Source: Ignavibacteria bacterium CG2_30_36_16 (GTDB taxonomy: Bacteria; Bacteroidota; Ignavibacteria; Ignavibacteriales; Ignavibacteriaceae). From it: a DNA stretch of 44,930 nt. This document shows, one piece after another, positions 17,993 to 28,700 of the stretch (position 1 is the first letter of the stretch; each line of letters opens with the position of its first letter). Where the stretch lies: positions 1 to 44,930 of the forward strand of contig MNYQ01000089.1 of the NCBI GenBank assembly GCA_001873185.1, written 5' to 3'. The translations under genes were made by a program, and so were the position numbers. The notes beneath the pieces were generated by a model. The model was not told the DNA's origin. It did no database searches and saw only the letters and a list, made by a program, of their open reading frames with translations.

Positions 17993-18066
17993 GCGGGAGT
18001 AACTCAGTTGGCTAGAGTCACAGCCTTCCAAGCTGTTGGTCGCGGGTTCGAGTCCCGTCTCCCGCT
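17993..18066 (+). tRNA. tRNA-Gly (anticodon TCC)
   Basis: 74 nt with a perfect acceptor stem GCGGGAG/CTCCCGC, D-stem ACTC/GAGT, anticodon stem ACAGC/GCTGT with loop CTTCCAA (anticodon 18027-18029) and T-loop TTCGAGT. Discriminator T, no encoded CCA. The start codon of the GIY-YIG gene lies only two bases after the mature 3' end. Thirteen bases of its D-arm recur at that gene's stop codon. Confidence 0.95.
18007..18019 (+). repeat. 13-nt D-arm repeat, copy 1 (within tRNA-Gly)
   Basis: GTTGGCTAGAGTC is part of the D-arm of tRNA-Gly and occurs again exactly at 18306-18318. The two copies bracket the GIY-YIG gene. Confidence 0.7.
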
Positions 18067-18068
18067 CG

Positions 18069-18314
18069 ATGAAATTCGCAGTTTACATATTGAAGAGCGA
18101 AAAGTTTAATCGGTTTTATATCGGTCAAACAAAAGATTTGGAAAAACGGATTGAACATCATAACAGTTCAAAGGCGAGATGGACGAAAAGATATCAGCCG
18201 TGGGTTCTTGTACATTTTGAAGAATATGAAAGCCGGGCTGAAGCGTTAAAAAGAGAGACGGCTCTTAAATCGCTAAAAAACATCAGTCGATTTTTAGAAG
18301 AACGTGTTGGCTAG
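18069..18314 (+). CDS. GIY-YIG domain protein (UPF0213/YhbQ-like)
   Basis: An 81-residue protein that is essentially one GIY-YIG nuclease domain. It shows VYIL, then FYIGQT about ten residues later, a conserved Arg in LEKRIEHHN, and the Glu-bearing C-terminal helix ESRAEALKRE. Small stand-alone proteins of this type are common in the Bacteroidota; cellular roles are poorly known, and cleavage of DNA is inferred from the fold. The ATG at 18069 is two bases past tRNA-Gly. The frame is also open back through the tRNA T-arm to 18036, which I take as coincidental. Its stop codon lies inside a second copy of the tRNA-Gly D-arm sequence. It interrupts an otherwise conserved tRNA run. Confidence 0.88.
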   Translation: MKFAVYILKSEKFNRFYIGQTKDLEKRIEHHNSSKARWTKRYQPWVLVHFEEYESRAEALKRETALKSLKNISRFLEERVG

Positions 18315-18318
18315 AGTC
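18306..18318 (+). repeat. 13-nt D-arm repeat, copy 2 (at the GIY-YIG stop codon)
   Basis: Exact copy of 18007-18019, and the TAG inside it ends the GIY-YIG frame. The match continues with one deletion (CACAG in the tRNA, CAG here). Two short palindromes, CTATCGATAG (18325-18334) and TTATCTAGATAA (18353-18364), follow directly. Confidence 0.65.
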
Positions 18319-18440
18319 CAGTTTCTATCGATAGATAATAGTTGATATTTATTTATCTAGATAAAAACTAACCATGTTCTCTTTCAAAGAATAAACAGAA
18401 AAAAAAATAATCCTTTCGAGGAATTTTGTTGTTTTAAAAT

Positions 18441-18513
18441 GCTGACGTAGCTCAGTTGGTAGAGCACATCCTTGGTAAGGATGAGGTCACCGGTTCAATC
18501 CCGGTCGTCAGCT
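18441..18513 (+). tRNA. tRNA-Thr (anticodon GGT)
   Basis: 73 nt with a perfect acceptor stem GCTGACG/CGTCAGC, D-stem GCTC/GAGC, anticodon stem CATCC/GGATG with loop TTGGTAA (anticodon 18474-18476) and T-loop TTCAATC. Discriminator T, no encoded CCA. It is followed by rpmG after 69 bases. Confidence 0.96.
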
Positions 18514-18582
18514 CAACTAAAATGAAATTATTGTAAATATTTTCGCTAAGTCGGATTTAATTTAAAAGTTAAGTGAAGCATC

Positions 18583-18732
18583 ATGAGAGATATAATAACT
18601 TTAGAATGCACTGAGTGCAAAAGAAGAAACTACACAACTACAAAAAATAAGAGACTTCATCCCGGCAGAGTTGAGTTTAAAAAATATTGCCGCTGGGATA
18701 GAAAACAAACTGTTCATAAAGAAACTAAGTAA
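18583..18732 (+). CDS. rpmG: 50S ribosomal protein L33
   Basis: A 49-residue protein starting Met-Arg-Asp-Ile-Ile-Thr-Leu-Glu and ending Val-His-Lys-Glu-Thr-Lys, as L33 does. L33 sits near the E site of the large subunit. The zinc ribbon is unusual. The first pair, CTEC (Cys9, Cys12), is intact, but the second is Cys36-Arg-Trp-Asp39 instead of CxxC, so the fourth ligand is Asp or the site is decaying. It lies between tRNA-Thr and tRNA-Trp, as L33 does in many bacteria just upstream of secE. The tRNA-Trp gene starts eight bases after its stop. Confidence 0.95.
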   Translation: MRDIITLECTECKRRNYTTTKNKRLHPGRVEFKKYCRWDRKQTVHKETK

Positions 18733-18739
18733 AATTGTT

Positions 18740-18812
18740 ACGTCAGTGGCTCAATTGGTAGAGCAGCGGTCTCCAAAACCGCAGGTTGGGGGTTCGAGTC
18801 CCTCCTGACGTG
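18740..18812 (+). tRNA. tRNA-Trp (anticodon CCA)
   Basis: 73 nt with a perfect acceptor stem ACGTCAG/CTGACGT, D-stem GCTC/GAGC, anticodon stem GCGGT/ACCGC with loop CTCCAAA (anticodon 18773-18775) and T-loop TTCGAGT. Discriminator G, followed by CTG, so CCA is added after transcription. secE begins 22 bases later. Confidence 0.96.
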
Positions 18813-18834
18813 CTGAATTAATATAGAGATTCGT

Positions 18835-19017
18835 ATGAAAGAAAAAATTATAAATTTCTTCAACGATGTGGTTAAGGAAATGAAAAAAGTTACCTGGCCT
18901 ACTAAAGAAGAATTAAAAGAATCGACAACAGTTGTGATTGTTGTTTGCATGCTAATTGCCGCTTTTACGTATGTAATAGATATGGCAATTAATCAATTAT
19001 TTAAAGGAATCTTTTAG
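18835..19017 (+). CDS. secE: Preprotein translocase subunit SecE
   Basis: A 60-residue protein with an amphipathic cytosolic helix (KEMKKVTWPTKEELKEST, residues 14-31) and a single membrane helix (about 33-54). This is the minimal SecE that clamps SecY in the inner-membrane translocon. The VTWPTKEEL motif is diagnostic. It directly precedes nusG by nine bases, the classic secE-nusG order. Its partner SecY is encoded at the far end of this window. Confidence 0.96.
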   Translation: MKEKIINFFNDVVKEMKKVTWPTKEELKESTTVVIVVCMLIAAFTYVIDMAINQLFKGIF

Positions 19018-19026
19018 GTTACCTAA

Positions 19027-19563
19027 ATGGATTATAAATGGTACGTAGTTAGAACTTTTTCGGGACACGAGAATAAAGTAAAAACAATGCTTGAAACTGA
19101 ACTTGGCGAGAACGAAAAGTTAAGAGCAAAGATTCAGGCTATACTCGTTCCTATGGAAAAAGTTTTTGAGGTTAAAGACGGCAAGAAAAAGAGCCGGACG
19201 AAGAATTTTTTTCCCGGTTATATTTTGGTGCAAGCCGATTTAGATAATCAAGTAAAAGATTTTATAACGAACACTCCTTCCGTTATGGGCTTCCTTGGTA
19301 CGCCAAATAATCCAAACCCGCTTCAACCGGAAGAGGTCAAAAGAATTGTTGGAAGAATAACTCAGGACGAAAACAGCGAAAGAATGGAAACTATATTCCG
19401 CAGCGGAGATTTAGTTAAAATTATTGACGGTCCATTTAACAACTTCAGCGGAACTGTTCAGGAAGTGAACGAAGAAAAAATGAAAATCAAAGTGATGGTT
19501 TCTATTTTTGGAAGAAAAACTCCTGTGGAAATAGATTTTGTACAAGCAGAATTAGAAAAATAA
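19027..19563 (+). CDS. nusG: Transcription termination/antitermination protein NusG
   Basis: 178 residues with an N-terminal NGN domain (WYVVRTFSGHENKVK near the start, NFFPGYILV about residues 60-68) that binds the RNA polymerase clamp. A C-terminal KOW domain (about 125-178, GDLVKIIDGPFNNFSGTVQEV) contacts Rho or ribosomal protein S10. There is no large insertion between the domains. Ribosomal protein genes follow after 28 bases, consistent with co-transcription. Confidence 0.97.
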   Translation: MDYKWYVVRTFSGHENKVKTMLETELGENEKLRAKIQAILVPMEKVFEVKDGKKKSRTKNFFPGYILVQADLDNQVKDFITNTPSVMGFLGTPNNPNPLQPEEVKRIVGRITQDENSERMETIFRSGDLVKIIDGPFNNFSGTVQEVNEEKMKIKVMVSIFGRKTPVEIDFVQAELEK

Positions 19564-19591
19564 ATAAATATTTATAGTGGTAGGTTAATAT

Positions 19592-20017
19592 ATGGCTAAG
19601 AAAATAACCGGATACATCAAGTTACAAATACCGGCTGGTAAAGCAAATCCTTCTCCTCCTGTAGGACCCGCACTCGGACAGAAGGGCGTTAATATAATGG
19701 AATTTTGTAAACAGTTTAACGCAAGAACTTCAGATAAAGGCGGATTAATAATCCCAGTTGTTATAACTGTATTTTCAGACAAATCTTTTACATTTATCAC
19801 CAAAACTCCTCCTGCTGCAGTTTTACTAAAAAGAGCAGCAAAGGTTGAAAAAGGCTCGGCAGAACCAAATAGAAATAAAGTTGCCAAAGTTTCTAAAAAA
19901 CAGGTTAAGGAAATTGCCGAACTCAAGATGCCTGATCTTAATGCATTTGATGTTGAACATGCGATGAACATGGTTGCCGGTACTGCCCGCAGTATGGGTT
20001 TTACTGTAGAAGATTAA
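19592..20017 (+). CDS. rplK: 50S ribosomal protein L11
   Basis: 141 residues, the usual length. The N-terminal domain has [30 protein letters not shown], including the proline-rich switch that contacts translation factors. The C-terminal RNA-binding domain ends [13 protein letters not shown]11 forms the GTPase-associated stalk base with L10 and binds 23S rRNA helices 43/44. It is first gene of the rplKAJL block. Confidence 0.98.
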   Translation: MAKKITGYIKLQIPAGKANPSPPVGPALGQKGVNIMEFCKQFNARTSDKGGLIIPVVITVFSDKSFTFITKTPPAAVLLKRAAKVEKGSAEPNRNKVAKVSKKQVKEIAELKMPDLNAFDVEHAMNMVAGTARSMGFTVED

Positions 20018-20041
20018 AAAAAAAGAATTGATGGTGTAGCA

Positions 20042-20737
20042 ATGCAAAAAACTAAAAGAAACAAAGCAATTTCAGAAAATGTTGATATTTCAAAAGAGTA
20101 TTCTCTTCTTGATGCCGTTAACGTACTAAAAGAACAATCAAAAGTTAAATTTGTGGAATCACTGGATTGTGCAATTAGATTGGGAGTCGATCCGCGGCAT
20201 GCCGACCAGATGATAAGAGGCACAGTAACATTACCAAACGGAACCGGTAAAGAAGTAAAAGTTTTAGTAATTGCAAGAGGTGCAAAAGCAGAAGAAGCTC
20301 TTACTGCCGGTGCCGACTTTGCCGGATTTGAAGAATATCTTGAAAAAATTAAAGGCGGTTGGGCAGACATAGATGTTATAGTTTCCACTCCTGACGCAAT
20401 GGGTGAACTTGGCAAACTTGGTAGAATTTTAGGACCTAAGGGACTTATGCCTAACCCTAAAAGCGGCACAGTTACTATGGATGTTGCCAAAGCCGTAAAA
20501 GAAGTTAAAGCCGGTAAGATTGAATTCCGTGTTGAGAAAACCGGTATTATTCATACTTCACTTGGCAAATTAAATTTTGACGCTGATAAATTGGTTGAAA
20601 ATGCCCGTGCATTTATTAATACAATTATCAAATTAAAACCTGCATCTGCAAAAGGGCAGTATTTAAAGAGTTTATATCTTTCATCTACAATGGGTCCAGG
20701 TTTGAAAATAAATAAAGATGAAGCTGCGGCTATTTAA
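20042..20737 (+). CDS. rplA: 50S ribosomal protein L1
   Basis: 231 residues. It shows the L1 signature [18 protein letters not shown] and the RNA-binding ends [27 protein letters not shown] and [19 protein letters not shown]1 forms the mobile stalk that releases E-site tRNA. In E. coli it also represses the rplKA mRNA, but I cannot point to a matching leader site here. It starts 24 bases after rplK. Confidence 0.98.
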   Translation: MQKTKRNKAISENVDISKEYSLLDAVNVLKEQSKVKFVESLDCAIRLGVDPRHADQMIRGTVTLPNGTGKEVKVLVIARGAKAEEALTAGADFAGFEEYLEKIKGGWADIDVIVSTPDAMGELGKLGRILGPKGLMPNPKSGTVTMDVAKAVKEVKAGKIEFRVEKTGIIHTSLGKLNFDADKLVENARAFINTIIKLKPASAKGQYLKSLYLSSTMGPGLKINKDEAAAI

Positions 20738-20766
20738 AAGTTTACGCACTCAATCCAATGCTTCTA

Positions 20767-20787
20767 ACCTGCTATTTGTTTGCAGGT
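20767..20787 (+). promoter_or_regulatory. Hairpin in the rplJ leader
   Basis: ACCTGC (20767-20772) pairs perfectly with GCAGGT (20782-20787) around a 9-nt loop, in the 86-base gap between rplA and rplJ. In other bacteria this leader binds the L10-L12 complex for autogenous control. Position and stem fit, but the specific L10-binding fold is not confirmed. Confidence 0.4.
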
Positions 20788-20823
20788 CAACTCGATTAAT
20801 TAATTATCTGCTTTGGGAGTAAA

Positions 20824-21348
20824 ATGAACAAGAATGAAAAAGCTGATGTTGTAGCGAAAGTGAAAGAAATGCTGGATGCTTCTTCGGCACTTTATGTGAC
20901 CGATTATGCCGGTATCTCTGTAGCAGATATAAGCAATATCAGGAATGAATTTCGACAGAACAATGTAAAGTATAAAGTATATAAAAATACTTTATTTAAA
21001 AGAGCTCTTGCAGAGTCGGGTAAGTATAACAAACTTTCCGATCATCTGGTCGGAATGTCTGGTTACGCATTTGCCGCCGCCGAAAATCCGGTTGCACCGG
21101 CAAAGATCATCAAAAAATATTTTGATGCTCATCAAAAGCTTGCACTAAAAGCCTGTTATATAGAAAATCAGTTTTACGAAGGCAGCCGCTTAAATGAGCT
21201 TGCTTCTCTGCCGTCGAAGAGCGAAATAATTGCGGGTATTCTTGCCAGCTTAAATTCCCCGGCTTCAGGTATTGTTGGAGCAATAAATGCTGTAATGAGA
21301 GACCTCGTTAGTGTTATAGACGAGATTTCAAAAAAACAAGCAGCATAA
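20824..21348 (+). CDS. rplJ: 50S ribosomal protein L10
   Basis: 174 residues. The N-terminal rRNA-binding domain has [22 protein letters not shown] and [13 protein letters not shown]. The C-terminal helix (about 150-174) carries the L7/L12 dimers. It forms the stalk base with L11 and precedes rplL. GGGAG at 20814-20818 is the ribosome binding site. An upstream leader hairpin may give feedback control. Confidence 0.97.
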   Translation: MNKNEKADVVAKVKEMLDASSALYVTDYAGISVADISNIRNEFRQNNVKYKVYKNTLFKRALAESGKYNKLSDHLVGMSGYAFAAAENPVAPAKIIKKYFDAHQKLALKACYIENQFYEGSRLNELASLPSKSEIIAGILASLNSPASGIVGAINAVMRDLVSVIDEISKKQAA

Positions 21349-21395
21349 AACTTAGTTTTATTAAAGAAAAAAAAATTATTAGGAGAACCATAAAA

Positions 21396-21776
21396 ATGTC
21401 AGAAAAAATTGCTGAAATCGTTGAGAAAATTAAAAGTTTATCACTTTTAGAAGCCTCCGAACTTAAGAAAGCTTTGGAAGAAGAGTTTGGCGTTACAGCC
21501 TCTGCCCCTATGATGATGGCAGGCGCTCCAGCCGCAGGAGCAGCCGCCGCACAGGAAGAAGAAAAAACTGAATTTGATGTTATACTTGTTTCTGTTGGCG
21601 ACAAAAAAATAAATGTAATTAAAGTTGTAAGAGCCCATACAGGCCTTGGCTTAAAAGAAGCAAAAGATCTTGTTGATACAGCGCCGAAACCGGTTAAAGA
21701 AGGAATATCAAAAGATGAAGCTGAAAAGCTGAAAAAAGAATTCGAAGAGGCCGGAGCAACAGTAGAATTAAAATAA
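21396..21776 (+). CDS. rplL: 50S ribosomal protein L7/L12
   Basis: 126 residues: an N-terminal dimerisation helix (about 1-35), an Ala/Gly-rich hinge (about 37-53, [15 protein letters not shown]) and the globular C-terminal domain with [24 protein letters not shown], which recruits EF-Tu and EF-G. The AGGAG before the ATG is strong, in line with the several copies needed per ribosome. A terminator-like hairpin follows before rpoB. Confidence 0.98.
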   Translation: MSEKIAEIVEKIKSLSLLEASELKKALEEEFGVTASAPMMMAGAPAAGAAAAQEEEKTEFDVILVSVGDKKINVIKVVRAHTGLGLKEAKDLVDTAPKPVKEGISKDEAEKLKKEFEEAGATVELK

Positions 21777-21815
21777 GACTGACACTTAAATATTTATTAA
21801 ACATATTAAATTATC

Positions 21816-21856
21816 AAAAAGTGATAGGGCGGATTAGTGCGCCCTTATCGCTTTTT
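21816..21856 (+). terminator. Partial terminator (attenuator) between rplL and rpoB
   Basis: AAAAAGTGATAGGGCG (21816-21831) pairs with CGCCCTTATCGCTTTTT (21840-21856) with one G-T pair and one bulged base around an 8-nt loop, ending in a run of five T. It stands where E. coli has the rplL-rpoB attenuator, which lowers polymerase expression relative to L7/L12. No other promoter for rpoB is obvious. Confidence 0.7.
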
Positions 21857-21926
21857 GCGTTATGTAAACATTGTTATTTAAGAGACGGAAATAAGAAGAT
21901 TTCAAACCATATTTGGAGGTTTACAA

Positions 21927-24900
21927 TTGGACAGTAACAGAATTTCCTTCGGCAAAATACCCTCTGTAATTGAAGTCCCGGATTTACTAGATATTCAGAA
22001 CGCATCCTTTGAAGATTTTGTTCAGGTAAACACGCCTCCTGGCGAACGGGCAAACAAAGGACTACAGGCTGTGTTTACTAGTAATTTTCCGATATTCGAT
22101 AATAAGGAAAATTTTAGATTAGATTTTTTAGAATATAATGTAGAAAAACCACGTTATTCAGTTGATGAATGCTTGGAGAGAGGTTTAACTTTTGCTGCTC
22201 CTCTCAAAGGCAAATTACGTTTATCAACTAAAGACGCGGAAACAGCAGGATTTGTGAACAGCGTTGAACAAGAAGTTTACCTTGGTAACCTTCCTTTTAT
22301 GACTCGCAAAGGGACATTTGTAATCAACGGCGCTGAAAGAGTTGTCGTCTCCCAATTACATCGTTCTCCGGGTGTTGCTTTTTCGCAAACTGTACACCCC
22401 AATGGTACGCCTATTTATTCAGCTCGCATTATTCCTTTAAGAGGCTCATGGGTTGAATTTGCAACAGATATTAATTATGTGATGTACGTTTACATCGACC
22501 GAAGAAAAAAATTCCCTGCCACAACTTTATTACGTGCATTAAATTACGCCACCGATGACGCAATCTTATATCTCTTTAACCTTGTTGAAGAAATTGATGT
22601 TAAAAAAGTTAACGTAGAAGATTACATAGGTCGCATTATTGCAAGCGATGTCTTCGATGTGTCCACAGGTGAAATTTTCTTAACCCGCGATAGTATTCTT
22701 TCCGAAGAAGATATTGAAAGATTAAATGATGCTGAAGTTGATAGTATTAAATTAATAAAATCCGAGGCAAGTCCTGATCAGGATTTAGTTGTTAACACGC
22801 TTCGTAAAGATACATCCCACACTCGTGAGGAGGCTCTTTATGCTATTTACCGTCAATTACGTTCCGGTGAAGCTCCCGATTTAACAACTGCCGAAACCCT
22901 CATAGACAAATTATTCTTTAATGATAAACGTTACGATCTCGGCGAGGTTGGTCGTCATAGAATGAACGACAAACTAAAACTTGATGTTCCGCTCGGTAAA
23001 ACTGTGCTTACCATTGAGGACATTGTTGCAATTATGACTTACATTATCAAGCTTAAAAACGGTAATGAAAGCGTAGACGACATAGATCATCTCGGTAATA
23101 GAAGAGTTAGAACTGTAGGCGAGCAGCTCGGTCAGCAGTTCAACATAGGTATGGCGCGTATGGCTCGTACAATTAAAGAACGAATGAACATGCGCGACAA
23201 CGAGAACTTTACTCCGCAGGATCTTGTAAATGCAAGAACAATTAGCTCCGTTATTAATGCATTCTTCGGTACGAATCAGCTTTCGCAATTTATGGATCAA
23301 ACAAATCCTCTTGCGGAATTAACGCACAAGAGAAGAATGTCTGCACTAGGACCTGGCGGCTTAACCCGTGAAAGAGCCGGCTTCGAAGTTCGAGACGTTC
23401 ACTATACACATTACGGGCGCCTCTGTCCAATAGAAACGCCGGAAGGTCCAAATATCGGTCTAATTTCTTCATTGACAATTTACTCGAGAGTAAATCGTTA
23501 TGGATTTTTAGAAGCACCTTACAGGAAAGTGGAAAATGGAAATGTTTCTTCTAAAGTAGATTATTTAACTGCCGAACAAGAAGATCATTTTACAATCGCT
23601 CAGGCTAATGCGCCATTAAATGATAAACAGCGGTTTGTTAACGACAGGGTTAAATCGAGATTTAAAGGTGAATTCCCAATCGTAACTCCGGATACGGTAC
23701 AATATATGGACGTTGCCCCGGCGCAAATTGTAAGCGCTGCAGCTGCTCTGATTCCATTCCTCGAACACGATGATGCCAACAGAGCGCTCATGGGTTCAAA
23801 CATGCAGCGTCAAGCTGTTCCTCTGCTTAGACCTAAAGCGCCTATAGTTGGAACCGGTCTTGAAAGAAAAGTTGCCTTTGATTCTCGAGCAATGGTTACT
23901 GCGGATGATGATGGTATAATTGAATATGTTGATGCAAACAAAATAATAGCGAGATACGACCTCAACCCAAACAGCGTTGAAGCATTAACAACATTTAATG
24001 ACGTTAAAAAAGTTACATATACACTTACTAAATTTCATGGAACAAACCAGGAAACATGCGTAAACCAAAGACCAATTGTCAAAGAAGGACAGCGAATCAA
24101 AAAAGGAGATGTACTTGCAGACGGCACAGCAACCGAAGGCGGAGATCTTGCTCTTGGTAGAAACGTACTTGTTGCATTCATGCCCTGGCGCGGTTACAAT
24201 TTTGAAGATGCTATCATCATAAGCGAACGTGTTGTTTCTGGTGATGTTTACACGTCAATACACATTGAAGAATTTGAACTTCAAGTTCGCGAAACAAAAC
24301 GCGGCGAAGAAGAATTAACAAGAGAAATACCTAATGTTAGTGAAGAAGCTGTTCGAAATCTCGATGAAGACGGAATTATTCGTGAAGGTGCCGAAGTAAA
24401 AGAAAATGATATTCTTATTGGTAAAATTACTCCAAAGGGCGAAACCGATCCAACGCCGGAAGAAAAACTTTTACGTGCGATATTCGGTGATAAAGCCGGC
24501 GACGTTAAAGATGCTTCACTGAAAGCACCTCCAGGACTTAAAGGCATAGTTATAAAAACCAGACTTTTCAGCCGTAAAAAGCGCGACAACGAAGCTAAAA
24601 AAGTTGAAAAGAAAATACTCGATAACCTTGAATCTGCACATGAAAAAAACAAGAAAGAGCATTATACAAAATTAGTTGAAAAGCTAACCAGGCTTGCCGA
24701 AGGGCAAACTACCGTTGGTATTAGAGACCTTGACGGAAGTATTGTTATGCGTAATGGTGTAACGATTAAAGAAACTACATTCTCTTCCATGGAAGATGTA
24801 ACCAAACTTGATTATACACTCGACTGGTTTGAGTCTAAAAAAATTAATAGCAACATCAAACTCTTATTCCGCCACTATTTCGATTATCTTGCAGAAATTG

Positions 24901-25685
24901 AAGAAGATTATAAGAGAGATAAAGTCAAAATCACAAGCGGAGATGAACTTCCTCCCGGAATTGTTCAACTTGCAAAAGTTTATGTTGCAAAAAAACGCAA
25001 ACTATCTGTCGGTGATAAAATGGCAGGGCGCCATGGTAACAAAGGTGTTGTTGCTAAAATTGTTCCGCAAGAAGATATGCCCTATTTACCTGACGGAACT
25101 CCGGTGGATATAGTTCTTAATCCGCTCGGCGTACCTTCCCGAATGAATCTTGGTCAACTTTACGAAACTGCTCTAGGTTGGGTTGGCAAAAAGCTCGGCG
25201 TTAAATTTGCAACTCCAATTTTTGACGGCGCTAAAGTTGAAGACGTTGACGCCTGGCTCATAAAAGCTGGTCTGGAAGCCGGTAGCAAAACAACGCTTAT
25301 CGACGGACGAAGTGGTGAAGAATTTCATCAGCAAGTTACCTGCGGATATATTTACATGCTTAAACTAAGCCACCTGGTGGATGATAAAATCCACGCCCGT
25401 TCAATTGGACCATATTCACTGATAACACAGCAGCCACTCGGAGGTAAGGCTCAGTTTGGCGGGCAACGTTTTGGAGAAATGGAAGTGTGGGCGCTTGAAG
25501 GATATGGCGCATCACATATTTTACAAGAAATATTGACAATTAAAAGTGACGACGTTGCCGGTAGAGCAAAAACATATGAAGCGATTGTGAAAGGTGAAAA
25601 CTTACTGGAACCGAATGTTCCTGAGTCGTTCAATGTGTTAATTAAAGAGCTCCAGGGATTGGGTCTCGACATAAAAATAACTTAA
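21927..25685 (+). CDS. rpoB: RNA polymerase subunit beta
   Basis: 1252 residues. The fork/rifampicin region lies at about 451-480 ([29 protein letters not shown]) with the wild-type Asp, His and Ser at the usual resistance positions. [12 protein letters not shown] and the C-terminal [20 protein letters not shown] (about 1171-1190) are conserved catalytic and clamp contacts. It starts with TTG at 21927, which is well supported by GGAGG at 21914-21918, eight bases upstream; no ATG alternative keeps the N-terminus. rpoC follows after 43 bases. Confidence 0.98.
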   Translation: MDSNRISFGKIPSVIEVPDLLDIQNASFEDFVQVNTPPGERANKGLQAVFTSNFPIFDNKENFRLDFLEYNVEKPRYSVDECLERGLTFAAPLKGKLRLSTKDAETAGFVNSVEQEVYLGNLPFMTRKGTFVINGAERVVVSQLHRSPGVAFSQTVHPNGTPIYSARIIPLRGSWVEFATDINYVMYVYIDRRKKFPATTLLRALNYATDDAILYLFNLVEEIDVKKVNVEDYIGRIIASDVFDVSTGEIFLTRDSILSEEDIERLNDAEVDSIKLIKSEASPDQDLVVNTLRKDTSHTREEALYAIYRQLRSGEAPDLTTAETLIDKLFFNDKRYDLGEVGRHRMNDKLKLDVPLGKTVLTIEDIVAIMTYIIKLKNGNESVDDIDHLGNRRVRTVGEQLGQQFNIGMARMARTIKERMNMRDNENFTPQDLVNARTISSVINAFFGTNQLSQFMDQTNPLAELTHKRRMSALGPGGLTRERAGFEVRDVHYTHYGRLCPIETPEGPNIGLISSLTIYSRVNRYGFLEAPYRKVENGNVSSKVDYLTAEQEDHFTIAQANAPLNDKQRFVNDRVKSRFKGEFPIVTPDTVQYMDVAPAQIVSAAAALIPFLEHDDANRALMGSNMQRQAVPLLRPKAPIVGTGLERKVAFDSRAMVTADDDGIIEYVDANKIIARYDLNPNSVEALTTFNDVKKVTYTLTKFHGTNQETCVNQRPIVKEGQRIKKGDVLADGTATEGGDLALGRNVLVAFMPWRGYNFEDAIIISERVVSGDVYTSIHIEEFELQVRETKRGEEELTREIPNVSEEAVRNLDEDGIIREGAEVKENDILIGKITPKGETDPTPEEKLLRAIFGDKAGDVKDASLKAPPGLKGIVIKTRLFSRKKRDNEAKKVEKKILDNLESAHEKNKKEHYTKLVEKLTRLAEGQTTVGIRDLDGSIVMRNGVTIKETTFSSMEDVTKLDYTLDWFESKKINSNIKLLFRHYFDYLAEIEEDYKRDKVKITSGDELPPGIVQLAKVYVAKKRKLSVGDKMAGRHGNKGVVAKIVPQEDMPYLPDGTPVDIVLNPLGVPSRMNLGQLYETALGWVGKKLGVKFATPIFDGAKVEDVDAWLIKAGLEAGSKTTLIDGRSGEEFHQQVTCGYIYMLKLSHLVDDKIHARSIGPYSLITQQPLGGKAQFGGQRFGEMEVWALEGYGASHILQEILTIKSDDVAGRAKTYEAIVKGENLLEPNVPESFNVLIKELQGLGLDIKIT

Positions 25686-25728
25686 CATATTTTGAACATT
25701 ATTTTCACTAGAAATTAGGAGATATAAA

Positions 25729-28700
25729 ATGCCTTTTAGAGTTCAAGAAAATGCAATGCGTGATATACATAATATCACAATTAGTTTAGCAAGTCCGGAT
25801 GATGTATTATCAAGATCATACGGCGAAGTTACAAAACCGGAAACAATAAACTACAGATCATTTCGTCCTGAAAAAGACGGTTTGTTTTGTGAGAAAATAT
25901 TTGGGCCCACGCGTGATTGGGAATGTTTTTGCGGTAAATATAAAAGAATACGTTACAAAGGTATCATTTGCGACCGGTGCGGCGTGGAAGTTACTCAAAA
26001 AAGTGTTCGCCGCGAAAGAATGGGGCACATTGGTCTCGCTGTTCCGGTTGTTCATATCTGGTTCTTCCGTTCTCAACCTTCAAAGATTGGTAATATAATC
26101 GGGTTGAGTCTCAAAGAACTTGAAAAAGTTATTTATTACGAATCTTATGTAGTTATCAGCCCCGGTCCAACAGGATTAAGTCGGCTCGATCTTATTTCCG
26201 AAGATCAGTACTTTGAAGTTTTAAATTCTCTTCCTCAAGGAAATGAAAAATTAGACGTTTCTGATCCGAAAAAATTTATCGCCAAAATTGGCGGTGATGC
26301 AGTAAAAGAGATTCTCAAAAATACCGATGTCGAAAAACTTTCAAAAGAATTGAGAGATCAACTTAAAGTTGAAACTTCTCAGCAAAAAAAACAGGACCTT
26401 CTTAAGAGACTTAGAGTTATCGAGGCTTTCAAAGAGTCTGAGGACAAAGTTCCTAACAAGCCTGAGTGGATGGTACTTAACTATATACCTGTTATTCCGC
26501 CGGAATTAAGACCACTGGTTCCTCTCGAAGGCGGTCGTTTTGCAACGAGCGATCTGAATGATCTCTATAGAAGAGTCATCATCCGGAATAATCGTTTAAA
26601 AAGATTAATAGATATTAAAGCTCCCGAAGTAATTCTTCGTAACGAAAAAAGAATGCTGCAGGAAGCTGTTGACGCGCTCTTTGACAATTCGAGAAGAGGA
26701 AGCGCAGTCAGAAGCGATAATAATCGTCCGCTTAAATCTCTTAGCGATATGCTTAAAGGTAAACAAGGGCGGTTCCGTCAAAACCTTCTTGGTAAAAGAG
26801 TCGATTATTCCGGACGTTCGGTAATTGTTGTTGGTCCGGAACTAAAGCTGCACCAGTGCGGACTTCCGAAAGATATGGCGGTTGAACTATTCAAACCCTT
26901 TATCATTCGTAAACTAATTGAACGTGGTCATAATAAAACTGTAAAAAGTGCAAGAAAAGTTGTTGACCGAAAAGATGACATCATATGGGATATTCTTGAA
27001 AAAGTTATCAAAGCTCACCCAATACTTCTTAACCGCGCTCCAACGCTTCATAGGCTTGGTATTCAGGCTTTTCAGCCTATACTAATTGATGGTCGTGCAA
27101 TACAACTTCATCCAATGGTCTGTACAGCATTCAACGCAGATTTTGACGGTGACCAGATGGCAGTTCACGTTCCACTTTCTTTCGAAGCCCAACTTGAAGC
27201 ATCATTGTTAATGCTCTCAAGTCACAATATACTTTCTCCGCAAAATGGAAGTCCGATTGTTGTTCCTACACAGGATATAGTTCTTGGATGTTATTATTTA
27301 ACAAAATTTAAAGAGGGTGAATTGGGAGAGGGAATGACGTTCGGTTCAGCGGACGAAGTTATAATTGCATATAACAATAAAGTTGTAAAGCTCCATACAA
27401 AAATTAAAGTGCGCATCAGAGGAGAAATGATTGAAACTACTGTTGGCAGAGTCATTTTCAATCAAATTGTTCCCGAAGAAATGGGATTTTTCAACCAGCT
27501 TCTAATCAAAAAGACATTCGGCGGTTTCATCGGTCAAGTTTTCATGAAAATGGGAAACAAAGTAACAGCTAAATTTCTTGATGATCTTAAAGAACTTGGA
27601 TTCAGGTATTCAACTGCGGGAGGCTTATCAGTTTCTTACGCCGATATGATTATACCGGAGGAAAAAGTTAACCTTATTTCTAAAGCAAATAAAAAAGTTG
27701 GTGACATTCTTAACGAACACGAAATGGGTGTCATTACAGATGCCGAACGTTATAATAAAATAATTGACGTTTGGACGCATACTGCGAATGACGTTGCCCG
27801 TGCTTTGATGGAAAAATTAAGAGTTCATAACCACGGCTTCAATTCATTACATATGATGGTTGATTCCGGTGCTCGAGGTTCACAAGAACAAGTTCGTCAG
27901 CTTGCCGGTATGAGAGGGTTGATGATGAAACCCCAAAAAACATTATCGGGACAGGCCGGCGAGATTATCGAAAATCCGATTGTAGCAAACTTCAAAGAAG
28001 GTCTATCAGTACTTGAGTATTTCATTTCCACTCATGGTGCGCGAAAAGGTCTTGCCGATACTGCACTTAAAACGGCAGACGCAGGTTACTTAACAAGGAG
28101 ACTTGTTGACGTTTCTCAGGACGTGATAATTAACGAAATAGATTGCGGTACAATCCTTGGCATTGAAGTAACTGCTCTTAAAGATGTTGAGCAAGAAAGA
28201 GAACCTCTCGCAGAACGTATCACCGGACGTGTTGCGCAAGAAGACGTTTATGACCCGCGCACAGATGAAGTAATTGTGTCGGCTGGAGAAACAATTACAG
28301 AAATTATTGCTGAAAAAATTGAAGATGCAAGTATCGAGTCTGTATATATCAGAACTGTTCTTACTTGCGAATCAAAGCGTGGAGTTTGTGCCAAGTGTTA
28401 CGGAAGAAATCTTACAAATGGTAAACTCGTTGAAATAGGTGAAGCTGTAGGCATAGTTGCTGCACAATCAATCGGTGAACCGGGCACACAGCTAACGCTT
28501 CGTACATTTCACCTTGGCGGTACTTCATCACGTATTGCAAGCCAGTCGCAGGTAGAAACTAATATTGACGGTATAATAAAATTTGAAAAAATTGCATATG
28601 TAGAAAAAACAGATTTTATGGGAACCGTAAAAGTTGTAACCGGACGCCGCGGTGCCATAGGGATTTATGATGATAATAATCGTCAAATTAAAAAATATGA

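Noticed and set aside
18036-18068. Earlier start for the GIY-YIG protein inside tRNA-Gly
   Set aside because: The added residues are just the translated T-arm of the tRNA; the domain begins right after ATG 18069.
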